This document shows, piece after piece, positions 34,801-49,800 of a stretch of DNA of 64,000 bases (position 1 is its first letter; each line of letters begins with the position of its first letter). The notes beneath the pieces were generated by a model that had not been told where the DNA came from, made no database searches, and worked only from the letters and a program-made list of their open reading frames with translations. Made by a program: the position numbers and the translations under genes. The DNA lies in NCBI RefSeq assembly GCF_029227915.1, contig NC_079886.1:6324001-6388000 (forward strand). Reading direction: 5' to 3'. This stretch comes from Hydractinia symbiolongicarpus. Taxonomy: Eukaryota; Cnidaria; Hydrozoa; Anthoathecata; Hydractiniidae.

Positions 34801-37800
34801 ATCGAGAGAAAATTGGTTAATTTAGTTGTAGGGTACATTATATAATTTGCTAAAGGATGCATGTAATAACTTCTTATCAATTCTTTTAGCAAATGCTCAA
34901 AAGGAAAATGGAATTGTACAGAGAACCCTTGCTCTGGTAAGAACTTTACCATATAAAACAGTTTGCATTAAAGCATAGCATAAGAATATACACTTTAATT
35001 GGGTGATTGGTTACATTTAAAACCCAGTTTATTCTGTTTATTCCCGAATCAGCACCATGCTTGTTCAGATTTACATTATCTCGTTATTATTTTGTTAGCA
35101 ACTTGCTCCGTGTTTGGAGATCCACATTACAAATCATTCGATGGGAAGATGTTCGACTACCAAGGAAAATGCGAGCATGTAATGTTGACGGATATTTGCC
35201 CAAATTATTCGAATAAAGAAGAACATATTAGAGTCGTGGTAAACACAGCTGCCTGTGGTAGTCAGGGTGTGACATGCACACGGGAAGTAGTAGCAATCAT
35301 CCATGGAACTACCTTCAAGATGACGCGTGGAAAGGAAAAGATAACTATATCAGCATCTGACGTTGTGGGAGATAGAGATCATTACAAAGTGTTTCAACAT
35401 GCAGGTTCGTACGTCCATGTGGTGACAGATTATGGTGTTTCTCTACTTTGGGACAATGGAACAAGATTGTACATATCCGTTGATCCAAGATTAAACAGTA
35501 AAGTATGCGGTCTTTGCGGTACATTTGACGGCAATGAAGCCAATGATTTTATAACATATCAAGGTGATATATCAGGAAATGCTATCCAATTTGGTGATTC
35601 ATGGAGGGTTGACAACTCCTGTCCATTAACAAAAGCTGTTCCAGACACATGCAAAGAGCGTCCACACAGGGTTGACCCATCTAAAAGGGAATGTGCTATC
35701 ATTAAATCCGAGACTTTCAAAGCATGTCATAATTTTGTTGATCCAAGTCCTTACTATGATAAATGTGTGTTTGATGCATGTGGATGCGACACAGTTGGTG
35801 ATTGTGACTGCTTGTGTGATGCGATAGCTGCCTATTCCAAAGAATGCTTGGATGAAGGATTTGCAGTCGATTGGAGAAAGGGACACCATACTTGTGGTAA
35901 GTTTGGCTACAATGAAATTAGAATTTAGAACTAAAAATATACAAACGAAAATTTACAAATGTAAGAAAATACTTGTAGATTTAATTATTACTTGATTTGT
36001 CACACAATTATAGCACTAACTTGTTACTTCTGAACTAAATTTAGATAAAAGTCTATAACTACTCTACTTCATATATTTATAGCTACCTTCATATATATAT
36101 AGCTACGTCTATGTTTATATATAGCTACCTTTAAGGGCAGATGTGTGGGTAATTTGGAAAGAGCTTGGTATTGTCTGAGCTCCTTGTGGCGTGTCTAAAT
36201 AGGCCATTCTAGATACAATGGATCGTATTGATTATTATGGAAGATGTTGCATGATTTATATATACTCTACCTAACATTCCCTGTGACACTTAATTTCAGA
36301 AAAGCAAAGATGTTGTCCACCTAAAATGAAGTTTACACCAAAAGGTTCGGCCTGTCCAAAGACATGTATGTACCCTGAAGGCGACCCAACATGTCCCTTA
36401 AAGTATGTTGATGGCTGCCAATGTCCTGATGGAATGGTCCAGAATATGGATAAGTTGGGCAATGTAGAATGCATCAAGCCTGAAGAATGTAACGTATGTG
36501 TGTTAGATGGAAGAAAGTTTGTTGAGGGAGAAAAGATCACAATCGAATGCCAGTCCTGGTAAGAATAACAATTTTAAAAATCTTTTATATGTTGACAAAA
36601 GTCAATTGTCCGTTGTCGCAAGATACAATCTCGTCCAACAGCATACAAGGCCTTATAATGAATAATATCTAATCATTTATGGCAGCTCAGAGTGGTTTGT
36701 AAGAAGTACCTCTGATAGTTTTTGCCATTCCAATGTATTTAACTTCAAGAGTATTTTCTAGAACAATAATAATGATAGAATGACACCAAAAGTTTGCCTT
36801 TATACCCTTGATAACTAGTATTTCTTCAATGTGTGCACTATATCATTTTTTTCTCTACTTAGTGAATGTATCAATAATACAATGCAATGTTCGGGTTCTA
36901 AATGCTCAAGTGAGTCTCTCTTTCTTACTATTTTTTTAAGTACCCATTTACTTTTATCTTTAATTTGTTATTTTAACTTTTTCTCTTCAAGAGGTACATT
37001 GAGCCTCAAATTCAAAATTATATGAAATTTTAGCATTCAAGATTAGTTGCAGAAATAAAGATCCAGTCATGTGTTTTCCATAACAACTTAGCTACAATAG
37101 AATATTTTTTTGTGATTTTTTTCATTGGTTACTATGATGAACAAACTATTCCTTGCTTTCGAAAAATTAGAAAAAAAATTGAAAACAAATTTACATCATC
37201 TATTTTATTTAAAATTTTAGCAACTACGCCACAGCCAACTACAACTTCAACACAGCCGACAACAACTTCAACACAATCAACAACAATGTCCACTACACCA
37301 GAAACAAGTCAGTTTCCAATTTCTTCTTGAATTATACATTATCTTCCTATTTACTCTCGGAATTATGCTTCTAAATCAGCATGCTTTAAAAAAGTTTGTT
37401 TTTTTATTCTAATGTGTATGTTATTCAACCTTAGCAACACAACCGCCGACTACAACACCACCGGGAAGTAAGATTCTGTTTACATGTTCAGTATCTTCTA
37501 CGTTTTATGCCATTTTTTAAAAAATTTAATTTCATTGCATTTTCGTGTTTTATTTTTTCAGAGTCATGTGTTTACAACGACGGCGTAAAGAATGTCACTC
37601 TACCAGTACGTTATGTTTATCTTGCATTAACTAAAAATGATCACAAAATGATTGTTGTTGCAAATCTGACTATTATTAAATCATTTCCTAGAACCTTTTT
37701 TTACCTAAGCAAGAAGCAGTACGTAGCTATTAATACCTAGTTTAGTTACAAATGCAAGTTACAATAACCCTGTGTCAAAAAACTTATATTCAAAAAAAGA

Positions 37801-40800
37801 TATTCTGCATAAGATTCCACTTTTATCGAAACGTATGACGCTAGCAATAATGATTAAATAAAAATAGAAATACAGAAAATTTAACTGTGGAGCTGGATTG
37901 AAGACACGATTATTCATTACATTCATTACATTTCTCTCAGAACAATTTTATTGTGTGGTCATTCATCTGTTTCTAACTTATTACAACATTAAGAATCTAT
38001 ACAAAGTAAACCAACTTATACGTGAACAACAATATAATTTTATAGCTTACGTACTTGCTTTCCTTAGGTTGGCGCAGTTGTGGTTATAAATGAATGCACC
38101 AATAAGACTTGTGTTTTGGATGATGTTACTGGTTCACCAGAAATTGAACTCGTTGTTACTGAGTGCGATGAGAAATGCGAAGCAGATTGTGTATGTGTGA
38201 ACTTTATTTACTTTCTGCGTTTTATTGAAGTCCTAGAAACTTACAGTGTGAAAATTACAATACAAACCCACCTGAAAACAAAAAATCATTTTAAGTTAGA
38301 TTGTCTTATTACATATCTTCAGCACTATCAAATAAAAAATTTCATTTGTTGCAGACTTTTCTTTCTTCGTAGGATACACCAAACACAAGAAGGTCAATCC
38401 TTGTAAAAGTACCAGGAAAATGTTGCAGACAGTGCAGTATGTAACTTTTTGCCAAAAACTTTATAGAGTTTTTGCAGTAAATTTTTGCTGTTTTATTCTA
38501 ATTTAAAAAATATGATTATCTGTTTGTTTCTGCCTTTCCATGCGTCTACCAAGAAGTTTTAAAATCTCTTTATTTTCTTTTTAGAACAAGTTGATGAAAT
38601 CTGTAAAATGCCAGGATTTTTACCTTGCAATGCAACACAATGCGTCCCAAAAGAATGGTTTTGCGATGGACGACAAGACTGCCCAAGTGGTCGTGATGAA
38701 GCCTGCTGTCGTATGTCTAATTAATTATTTTTTGTGTTTTGTCTCACGATTTAACTGATAGTTTCTTGGAAAGTTTTAGAGATACTAGCAATTGTTTCCA
38801 ACGTATAATTATGACACGCTTTTTTTATTTTCTCCAGCAACACTGCCTCCGACTACAACAAGCATGCCTACCACCACTACCATATCTACAACCCCAGAAA
38901 AACCGTGCGAACCACCAAAGATCCGTACAACATGTGCACCATTATGCGAAGAAAAGTGCCACAGCTTAGGACCATGTGATACTGTGTTAGGAGTTGACAT
39001 GTGCATACCTGGATGTCAATGTCCAAATGGTACTATTTGGAATGGAACGTTCTGTGTAACACCTAATGAATGCACGTGCCGAGATGAGAATGGTGTTGTT
39101 CGCACGGTAACTGAAACTTTTTCTCTGTCTTTATTCAGAATTGATACGCTTTTTTGACTCACCTTGTTGATTTAAAAAAATGTTGGCAGCATCATTTAAA
39201 GCAGTAAATTAGGACTTAATGCTAGGTAGTAAAGGGAAAAGTACATGAAGCTTTTTTAAAAAAATCAGAAAAGTTAAATTGTTACCACTGTTTTCTTTAA
39301 GCCGACTGATATCTGGACAGACCCAAGACAAAATTGCTCAGAATGTCGTTGCTTGAATAACAAAATACATTGCTCACCAAAGAAATGTCCGACATTGACA
39401 TGCCCAGTAAGTAATTAATAATCAGTTGAAATGCATTATTTTTGGCTACTGTTTTTATATACACTTTTAAGAAATTACCAACCGCGCAATATGCTTCATT
39501 TTTTCTTACTTATTTCTCAGTATTCACCTTTAACACGTATCATTCTTTAGGTACAAAAGGTTGATCCTGGTAAATGTTGTCCAACTTGTCAAATAGGTAT
39601 GACTTACAGTCAATTTTCTTTTAGGGCTAAAATAACTTATTATAAATCCTATATAAAAAAGGTCACATTTATTCTTTTACTCCTTCAAAAGTTCATCAAA
39701 CATGCTTGTCATTTTAGTTACCACGACAGCACCTCCCACAACTACATCGCAACCATGCGACTGCTCACGAACTGTCCCAGTGGGAGTATCTGACGGCAGG
39801 ATACCTGATACGAATATGACAAGTGACAGTGTTTTAGTAAACAAACCAGGTACTTCCAAACATACTGGTCCTGAGCAAGCAAGATTAAACAATCAACCAT
39901 CGGAAAATGGTGCAGGAGCATGGGAACCTAAAGACGAAGAAGGCTGCCTCGACGTTGCTTTCAATAAAGTGGAACATGTAAAACTTATTAAAACACAAGG
40001 TTCACCAGCGGAACATAAATACGTTACTCAATACTTTGTATTTTATACGGCGGATAAAAAACACTGGGAATACTTGTTGCCAGTAAGTACATGTCTTTAC
40101 GGCTTCTTTTTCTGATCTTAATTTGAAGATATTAAGTTTCTTCAAATTCACTGCAATGGAAGATTTGCAAACTCCTTTATTGCATCTAGTTTGCTACATC
40201 GCTGTTAATATTTTAGAATACTGGTGGAATATTCTCGGGGAATAGAGACAGCAACACTATCAGAGCACATGAAATTGATGTAAAGGCTATTGCGTTCAGA
40301 GTGTGCCCAGCTAATGATCACACAGTTGGCGACCCTAGTCCAGCTTTAAGAGTAGAATTTTATGTGTGTCCATGTGGACCAACACAAAAACCATCTACAA
40401 CAGTTACAACAACTTCATCAACAACATCGTCAACTACAGAAGAATCTACGACGCCATTAACAACATTGTCAACAACAGAAGAATCCACAACTACATCAAC
40501 AACGTCGTCAACGACGGAAGAATCTACAACACCATCAACAACGTCGTCAACGACAGAAGAATCTACGACACCATCAACAACATCGTCAACAACAGAAGAA
40601 TCTACGACACCATCAACAACATCGTCAACGACGGAAGAATCTACGACACCATCAACAACATCGTCAACGACAACAGAATCTACAACACAATCAACAACGT
40701 CATCAACGACAGAACAAACAACAACAGGAAGAAGTAGGTTTGACAACTATTCTTATATGTTAGAGTTACCTTACCTAATTAACATTATTTTTCACATGTT

Positions 40801-43800
40801 ATACGTTTTTATTTTAGTTACAGAAATTATTACTGAACCTAGACGAACTACGTCGGAAATTCCAGTAATTTGTGCGTATCATTTTATTATAACAGAGACT
40901 TTGTTTATTTCTTGTAGTTTCTTCTTTTTGTAAACAGCATACTCTCCCAATTTTATTTAAGAGATTATGTTAAATTTGTGACGCTTTGACAATAAACTGT
41001 GAGAATGGGCATCAATAATTTTGGCAGATGTAACTATAACTTTTTGTTTTATTTTCTTGATTTTAGTAACCACCACAGAAGAACCGGAAACAACAGTCGC
41101 AACAACTACGGCTGGTCCGTGCGATTGCAGAACATTGAAACCCATTGGTGTATCAGATGGACGAATACCTGACAAAAACATGACAACAAATTCAATCCGG
41201 GTGAATGCTCCAGGTACTGCTGCACACACCGGGCCAGCTGAAGCTCGGTTGAATAACAAACCCTCTGAAACAGGAAACGGAGCTTGGGAACCAAAAGACA
41301 GTGAGGCACACCTTGATATCCACTTTAGAAAAGTAGAGAATATAAAAGAGATAAGAACGCAGGGACATCCAGTTAAAAATAATTACGCTAGAAGATTCTT
41401 CTTATTTGCATCCATGGATGGTAAAACTTTTGAAATCGTTACAGATGTAAGTTTCTAGAAATTACATTTAATGTCTTCTTTCTGCTTTACACCATTATGT
41501 ATCCGTGTATCCGTAAACATATAACGCAGTTTTTAATAGCAAACAACATAAAAACACTTCGGCAAGTACTTTTGTAAGTAGTTGTACAAGTTATTTAATT
41601 TGTAGACGAAGGTATGATAATAAGCAATCAGGTCAAATATGAAATGGTGCAACAGAGATATCATGGCAACAAAATTCGCTTTTAAAAGTGAACAAAGTCG
41701 GCACAACATAATATCAAATTCTTAATAATCCTCTCCTTTATAATTTTAGCATGCGTTTCTTATAAATCTTTTATATTTACTTGGCTCGATGTCATCAATG
41801 ACAATAATTAAAACACAAGCTCATTGATTTTCTTGAATTGTTTTCAGTAAAGACTAGGTTTCCCTACAAGCTTAAACAGCTCTTAACTATAATGTGAATT
41901 TGCACAAGAACTTAACAAGTACTGTATGTTATCTGCAAATCCTGCCACGCAATTACAAAATAGACATTCTCAAATTAAACTGCGAAAAGAAGTAAACCAA
42001 AAGGAGACTTTTTCACATTAAATTTTCTTCCTTTACGGCTCACCTATAAAACACTTAATAAAGATTGAAATCATACCCTTTTTTGCGTTTAAAGTGAATA
42101 TAGAGATTAACTTATGAATTTCTAATTTTCAAGGCTAGCGGAGAAGCTATATTCGAAGGAAATATTGATGGCAATACAATCAAATCTAATGCACTTAATT
42201 TCAAAGCCAAAGCAGTACGTATTGTTCCTGTAAACGATGTATCACTTGGTGAACCATCTCCTGCCCTTAGGGTAGAATTGTACTCTTGTCCATGTAAGAA
42301 CGAAACAACACCAGCTCCACAAACAACAACTACAAGTACAACTACCAGCACATCAACTACAGAAGAGTCCACGACTGCCGCCACAACTCAATCTACCACC
42401 GAAGAGACAACAACACCATCAACTACTCCATCTACCACATCATCCACCACGGAAGAATCTACCACTACCTCCACAACGCAGTCTACCACGGAAGAGACAA
42501 CAACACCATCAACTACTCCATCTACCACATCATCAACCACAGAAGAATCTACTACGGCTTCCACACTTCAGTCTACTACGGAAGAGACAACAACACCATC
42601 AACTACTCCATCTACCACATCCACCACAGAAGAATCGACTACTGCTTCTACAACTCAGTCTACCACCGAAGAGACAACAACACCATCAACTACTCCATCT
42701 ACCACATCATCCACTACAGAAGAATCTACTACTGCTTCTACAACTCAGTCTACCACCGAAGAGTCAACAACACCATCAACTACTCCATCTACCACATCCA
42801 CCACAGAAGAATCGACTACTGCTTCTACAACTCAGTCTACCACCGAAGAGACAACAACACCATCAACTACTCCATCTACCACATCATCCACTACAGAAGA
42901 ATCTACTACTGCTTCCACAACTCAGTCTACCACGGAAGAGACCACAACACCATCAACTACTCCGTCTACCACATCATCCACTACAGAAGAATCTACTACT
43001 GCTTCCACAACTCAGTCTACCACGGAAGAGACAACAACACCATCAAGTACCCCATCTACCACATCATCCACCACAGAAGAATCTACTACTGCTTCCACAA
43101 CTCAGTCTACCACGGAAGAGACAACAACACCATCAACTACCCCATCTACCACATCATCCACCACAGAAGAATCTACTACTGCTTCCACAACTCAGTCTAC
43201 CACGGAAGAGACAACAACACCATCAACTACTCCATCTACCACATCATCCACCACAGAAGAATCTACTACGGCTTCCACAACTCAGTCTACTACGGAAGAG
43301 ACAACAACACCATCAACTACCCCATCTACCACATCATCCACCACAGAAGAATCTACTACTGCTTCCACAACTCAGTCTACCACAGAAGAGACAACAACAC
43401 CATCAACTACTCCATCTACCACATCATCCACCACAGAAGAATCTACTACGGCTTCCACAACTCAGTCTACTACGGAAGAGACAACAACACCATCAACTAC
43501 CCCATCTACCACATCATCCAACACAGAAGAATCTACTACTGCTTCCACAACTCAGTCTACCACAGAAGAGACAACTACAACATCAACCACATCATCAACG
43601 TCTACTACAGCCACGACAACTGAAGGTCCATGTGATTGTTCAACCTTGAAACCTCTGGGCGTATCTGATGGACGTATTGCAGATGGAAATATGCTGAGTG
43701 ACTCGATTAAAGTCAATCAACCTGGAACTCCAGAACACACCGGACCAGATCAAGCTAGGTTGAACAACGAACCATCTGAGAACGGAGTTGGTGCTTGGGT

Positions 43801-46800
43801 ACCTGATGATGAGGAAGGTTATCTGGAAATAAGATTTAACAAACTGGAATCACTTAAAGAAATTCGAACACAAGGGCATCCTACATTAGGCACTTTCACA
43901 CGCAATTATTTCTTGTTCTACACTGCAGATGGAGAGAATTGGGATACCGTTAAAAATGTATGTTTATTAAAAACAACCGCGTTATAAATACTTGTATCGA
44001 GATTTATTATTATTTTCTAGTAAGCGGTGTGGAATGAACATGGGTGGTGGGGAAGGGTGGCTATATGTAAATGATAAATTTGCTTCACTTAAATTCTCAT
44101 GAAGAAACCAGGTGTCTGTAGCTCCACGCAAAATGTTAGCGTAACATCTGTATTAACTACAAACTAGACCTTATCCAAAGGACTTAGAATATTAAAATTG
44201 CCATGGTTCGGTAGTATAGCCACTATTTTTATAATTACTCGGTTAATACAGTGGAACAAACATAACATTTTGTACGGCCTACTTTTATCGATAGCCAGTG
44301 CATACATCAGCATCTGACTTTTAGGCCGACGGTGAACTCTTCTTCAGCGGTAATGCCGATGGAACTTCAACTAAGATTAATGAAATATCAACGAAAGCAA
44401 TAGCTGTGAGAATATTTCCTGCAAATGATGGATTTGAAGCAGCGTTGAGAGTTGAATTTTATGGATGTCCTTGCGAAGGTAAGGTGAAATGGCTGATAAA
44501 GAATTAGACTTTTAATGAATCTTTTATAGTAAGGAATAGAAGCGCGTTTAAGCTGAATTTTTAAACTGTGATGGGAAAAAAACGTTGTCTTCACTTAGAC
44601 TTAATATAGATAAAGTATATTTTGATTTGAAGATAGTGGAAAGACGGAATACTTTTTATATTCTCGTTATTACAAGTTCTAATATTTTTTGGGAAACACA
44701 AGTAAGTTTGTATTCACTTTGCATAGCAAAAATTTGTTTTCAATCACTTTGTACACGAGTTTAATAAAGTTACGCTTTGTGTTTAGAAACTTCCACACCT
44801 TCGATTACAACAACTATGCGAGGTACGAATAATTTTTAGGCTTTTTATAAGGATGTTGCCGATAGGGAGCGGGGGGAGTACTGAATTATTCATTAAAGAA
44901 ATTTGAAAATCTCAACCTTGGTATTTCACCACAAAGAAACAAACAAACAAGTTTGTCCTATTGGATTCTGGTCCAAAATCCAGATATTAATGCGCCAGAA
45001 GCAGAGCTTTTTGACATTACGTTATACTCGAGAACCACGAGAGAGAAACTACAAATCGAGACATTTTATTCTTCTTCCTAAATGTTTTTACATATTTTAT
45101 GTATATTTTATATTATTTTTTAGTCTCAAGTATTGAAGTTGAAACAACAGCGCCAGTTAGAACTACTCCACAGTTAGGTAGGCCTTTTTATACCCTTTTA
45201 CCGCTATACATAGGTTTACAGGACCCACGCTACCGGAGAAGAGAGCCCAACCCAACACTTTTTTTAGCTAGGAGGATTTGAGAGAGACTAAAACGAATTT
45301 ATCTAACAAAAAATGCTTGTACAGACACCTATTAAAGAACAAAAAAAAATGAAACCATTACAGTGCAAATGATTTTCTGCAATCATAGTTAATATGTACC
45401 ATGAAAGCAAATTAGTTATTTCCAGTGTTTGTGTAATGAGAGTACTCGAAAAATAGTCGAAAAATATATATTTTCGTCGGTAGCGAAGGAGAATACAAAA
45501 CTGACAACTTGGCTTCGATTTACCACGTAACAAAAGTACTTCAATGCGTTGGCTGTAATAAAAAAAAATTACATATTTTCTATAGGTCAATGTGGCTACT
45601 GTATTGTATGATATACACTATTTGTACACATCTTTCTTTTACTTAAATTTTAATCCTCTTCTTTTTTACTTCTAGCGACAACAACAACAACAAAACCAGG
45701 TATGATAAGAAAACATGATTGAAATTTGGCTTCAGCTTAAGTTGTTCGTTTTTTTTAACTTGTTCAGATTCTGATATTCTGAGTATTTCTATTTGCTAAT
45801 TTCTTTTATTGTTATTATTACTTATTTTACAGTACGCTACAATTTTTTTGTGGCTAAAAACAAGTTTCACATATTCGCTAACATTTCCTCTGTGTGTGTG
45901 TGTGTTTTTTATTGAACGAGAGTATTTTATCATTGTTCTATGTAACTATATTCAACCATTCTCAGCTTCGTTGTTTTTATAAAATTAAAGTGTAAACAAC
46001 ATTAAATATTATAATAAAAACATTTTAAATAATTTAAAAATGTTTTTAGCCTGTCCTGGAGATCAAATTTACAAAAACTGCAGTCACACAATGAAGTGTG
46101 ACGGACGCGAGATGTGCGGAAGCGAAGAGTTTACTCGCGAGGGATGTTGTTGTCCTGACGGACATTATCAACTTGGTGATAGATGTGTGAAAAAAGAAGA
46201 ATGCCCGTGCTTAAATGATGGTATTGTACAGGTGGGCATAAGTACCCTAGACAATCAAATTTTTTCGACACGTGTATTGTGACTTACTGTTCCAGATACT
46301 ATAATCGCTACAGCAAGTCAGTCATTAATTGATTAAAAATCCAAACAATTAAATCGTAGATAAATTAATTGAAAAAAGGGCAAATTTCCCAAATAGTGCG
46401 CGAAAGTAATTAAGCATGTTCTTTTAAATGCATTAAACACTTTTACTTCGACTTTTTCAAATTTTGCTAGCAAATTTTTCCTGCAGAACGCAAGCATCCT
46501 TTATTGTTTATGACGACAGCACGACTCATTTTCTGACTTCCCATGGTCTCACTAGCGCTAACGCAGGAAGATTGGTGTTAAACTTTTCTGAGGTAAATAA
46601 ATCTTTATCTATCTTTTGGTTATTTAGGAGGAAGGAAAGATTTGGTTTCCAAATCAATATGAGATCTGTCGTTGCAGAGCTGGCAAACAGGAGTGTACAT
46701 TAAGTTGTCCAGCTACCTTTGAATGTCTTGAGGTAAGAGCAAGTGTTTAAAATATATGGATTTAACCAAATGTTGTCCTATGAAGACAGCCTCCTTCTGT

Positions 46801-49800
46801 GTGTTGCGCGCAATTATTATTTTGTGTCTCACACAGAGAAAATCACATGGACAAGGCGAACAACAGGTTATGTTTCGTCAACTTCATTCTGCGAGAACGT
46901 AGGCTGCACCATGCTTTACTCTCAATAGTGTCAAAAGTTATTAAACAGTATTATAAATTTATATTTTTTTATTGCTTTGGTTTTTACTCTTCTTTCCCAA
47001 TACTCACATAAAAACTCACTATGATTTTTCGTGATTGTTGTCGTCCTCGTCATCATCACCGTCTTGATAAAAATATTACGTCATATATATATATTTAGCA
47101 TCAGAAATCAATCTACGTGCAGCCCGCTGTTGATGGTGTCTGTTGCAAATGTGTATCTGATTGTCAATGTATGTCAGTTTTTTTTTCATTAGTCTATTTC
47201 TCATTGCATTATCTCTAATTCGGTAAAATATGCCATGTGATATCAAATTTCAATGGTCGCTTGCACAATCTTTGTTTTTGTCATTGTGATGCATAAAAAA
47301 TAGAATATCTTTTATTCCCTTTCTTCTTTTCTTATTTGTTTGTATTTTTTCACAGCATTTTTGTTTCTTTTCTTTCGCGAAATTACTCTTCAGGAGACAC
47401 CCATTTCCAATTTTGCGTTTTAGAAATAGCAGAAATACTGACTTATAAAGTTTTGTACACGAAAGTTAGTCTCAATTTCTCTTTTTAGACTGCAAGGTTA
47501 ATCACAAATATGTCCCTGTAAGTAAAATACATTATTAAAAATTCATGAAAATGTATTATTTTCATATCACCTACGTACAAAAATATTCATGGCTTACAAC
47601 AGTTCTTTAGTAAAAGTTTACACGCAATTATGCTTAATATCGTATTGTAAAGTTACCCAGCGACAGCAGAGAATTGTCAAATCTTACAAGTAGCTGTAAC
47701 GTCAAAGCTTTCGTCTTGAAATTGAAAATAAATATAATATGGTGACGTATATTTATCAATTATATGCTGTACTGTTCAGGTGAATTCAACATGGGTGGTT
47801 TCGATGACTTCAGACCGCTGCGTAACTGGAAAATGTACATTGGACGATGATGAAGAATGTGCAGTTGTTGAGAAAGACACCACAATCTGTGAGAAGGCAT
47901 GTCCAGAGGTAACAGAAACTTCTTGTCTAATCAAATCCCCCAAGTTATCACAATGAAAAGAGTCGAAAATCATTGTGCCATCCTGTACAAGCATTTCTGC
48001 GTCTTGCAAAGTCGATTGGTGTTCTGTTTTGTCCCATCAATGATAGCTTTCAGTAACTCCGCTTATATTTATTTACTTTCAGAATATGAAGAGAGCTGGA
48101 CTCGAGTCTGATTGTTGTCGATGTGGTAAGTTGATATTTTTTATGATTTTGTGAAAATATGACCATAAAATGAGCAAAGCGAGAAAAATATACGTTTGGT
48201 ATTATTTAATCGCTATTGGACATTAAAACATGTCATTCTTACAGCAGACTCCCGGTAACTCGAACACCTGTAAACTCGAACTTTTATTAGCCCCAACTGC
48301 TTTCTAATGTCCCTTTGGACGTTTCTTAATACTTCCTTTTAAAAACTACTCGTTAACTGGAACCCCATATAACTCGAACATTCGTTTTTTGGTTAATTTC
48401 TTCGGATAACTCGAACTTTTTAGTGTCTAATAACTCGAACATTCATTTTCTCGAACCATTCTTTGGCCCCCCCTTAGGTTAATTTCCTCCGATAACTCGA
48501 ACTTTTTAGTGTCTAAGTATATAATAAATGTTCGGAAAATGAATACTGGTAGGTAATGTAGCCAGAAATTTCGAAAAAGCTGTTTTTAAATAGTTCTCTT
48601 TACAAAGGAGCCAAAAATGTTCCTTTTGATGACAATGTGATAAAAGAGAAGGCTCTTCAATTTGCTGAAAGTTTTGATCTTATTTAAAAGATCGCCTTAA
48701 TTCGAACTAATATTTCATTTTTGTCTAAGTTCGAATTAACGAGAGCTTCACTAAAGTCGAAAATTCGTTAATTCGAGCTCTTTTAGTGAGGGAGTTAACT
48801 GTATAAGGTTTCTTCACGCTATGCCATTATCAAAAATCCTTGTATATAACCTGAAACCTTAACAAAACACCCTGATTTAATTGTAACTTTAACTCAAGCA
48901 GATAAACTGTTTTGTCTTCGCGGACATTGTTCTAATCAAAAGCTTTTTAATAACCTTACCTTAAGTTTTTTTTATTTGTTTTTCAGTTTGCGATGAAGAT
49001 TCTTGTGACGTCAAAAGTTCTGCAGACTGTACAGAGGTGACTTCCTTTCTTTTTCTTTGGTGACTACAGGTTAAAGCTGAAAATGAATCAGGTCTTCCTC
49101 TCTATTACTTTTAATTCGATTATAGTATCTTACGGACAAAAAAGGTTGCTCAAGTTGGTAATTACAATGACAAAATACTAATAAAGTAAAACTATTTCCA
49201 ATACGAATACCCGAATAGGTCATATTAATCTTTTGATGGTTCTTTTCTTGGAAAATTCAGGAGCGAAATTTGTGACCACCACATATGTGGGGTTTAATAT
49301 ATGATTTTGTGCAGTGAGTTAGTTATTAATTAAACTTATTTGTTTGTTCGTTTCATTTAGGGTGAGCAATATGTGAAAGGAGAGGAAGAATGCTGCGGAC
49401 GCTGCATGCAGCTTCCAACAACAACACAGTCTACAACAACTGGCCATAGCAGTCCAAGATATACACCAACCACACAGGAATTCAGTAAGTTGCATTTTAA
49501 TCTCCATAGCAGCTAACAACATTAACGTATCAAATAAAGGAACTAACCAGAGGTGGTTTAGCAGAAATTCAGCCTTCTTGCTGATATTTACGATGGCCGT
49601 AGCAGACATCTACATTTCGTGATGGCGGGGGAGGGTGAGGGGAGAGAAGGGAAACGAATTAAGAGTACTTAATAATTTTGCCATTTTATTGGTTCTGGTC
49701 AATTTTAAGACTGATGCGCTCAAGGAATTAAACCCCTACATTGTCTAAAAACAAACTCTTTTTATAAGTCTCCCTCATATTAACCATGAGTGATAAAACT

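Noticed and set aside
40360-40746. Antisense frame of VVDDVVDG repeats
   Set aside because: It is the complement of the mucin Thr/Ser repeat and has no independent signal.
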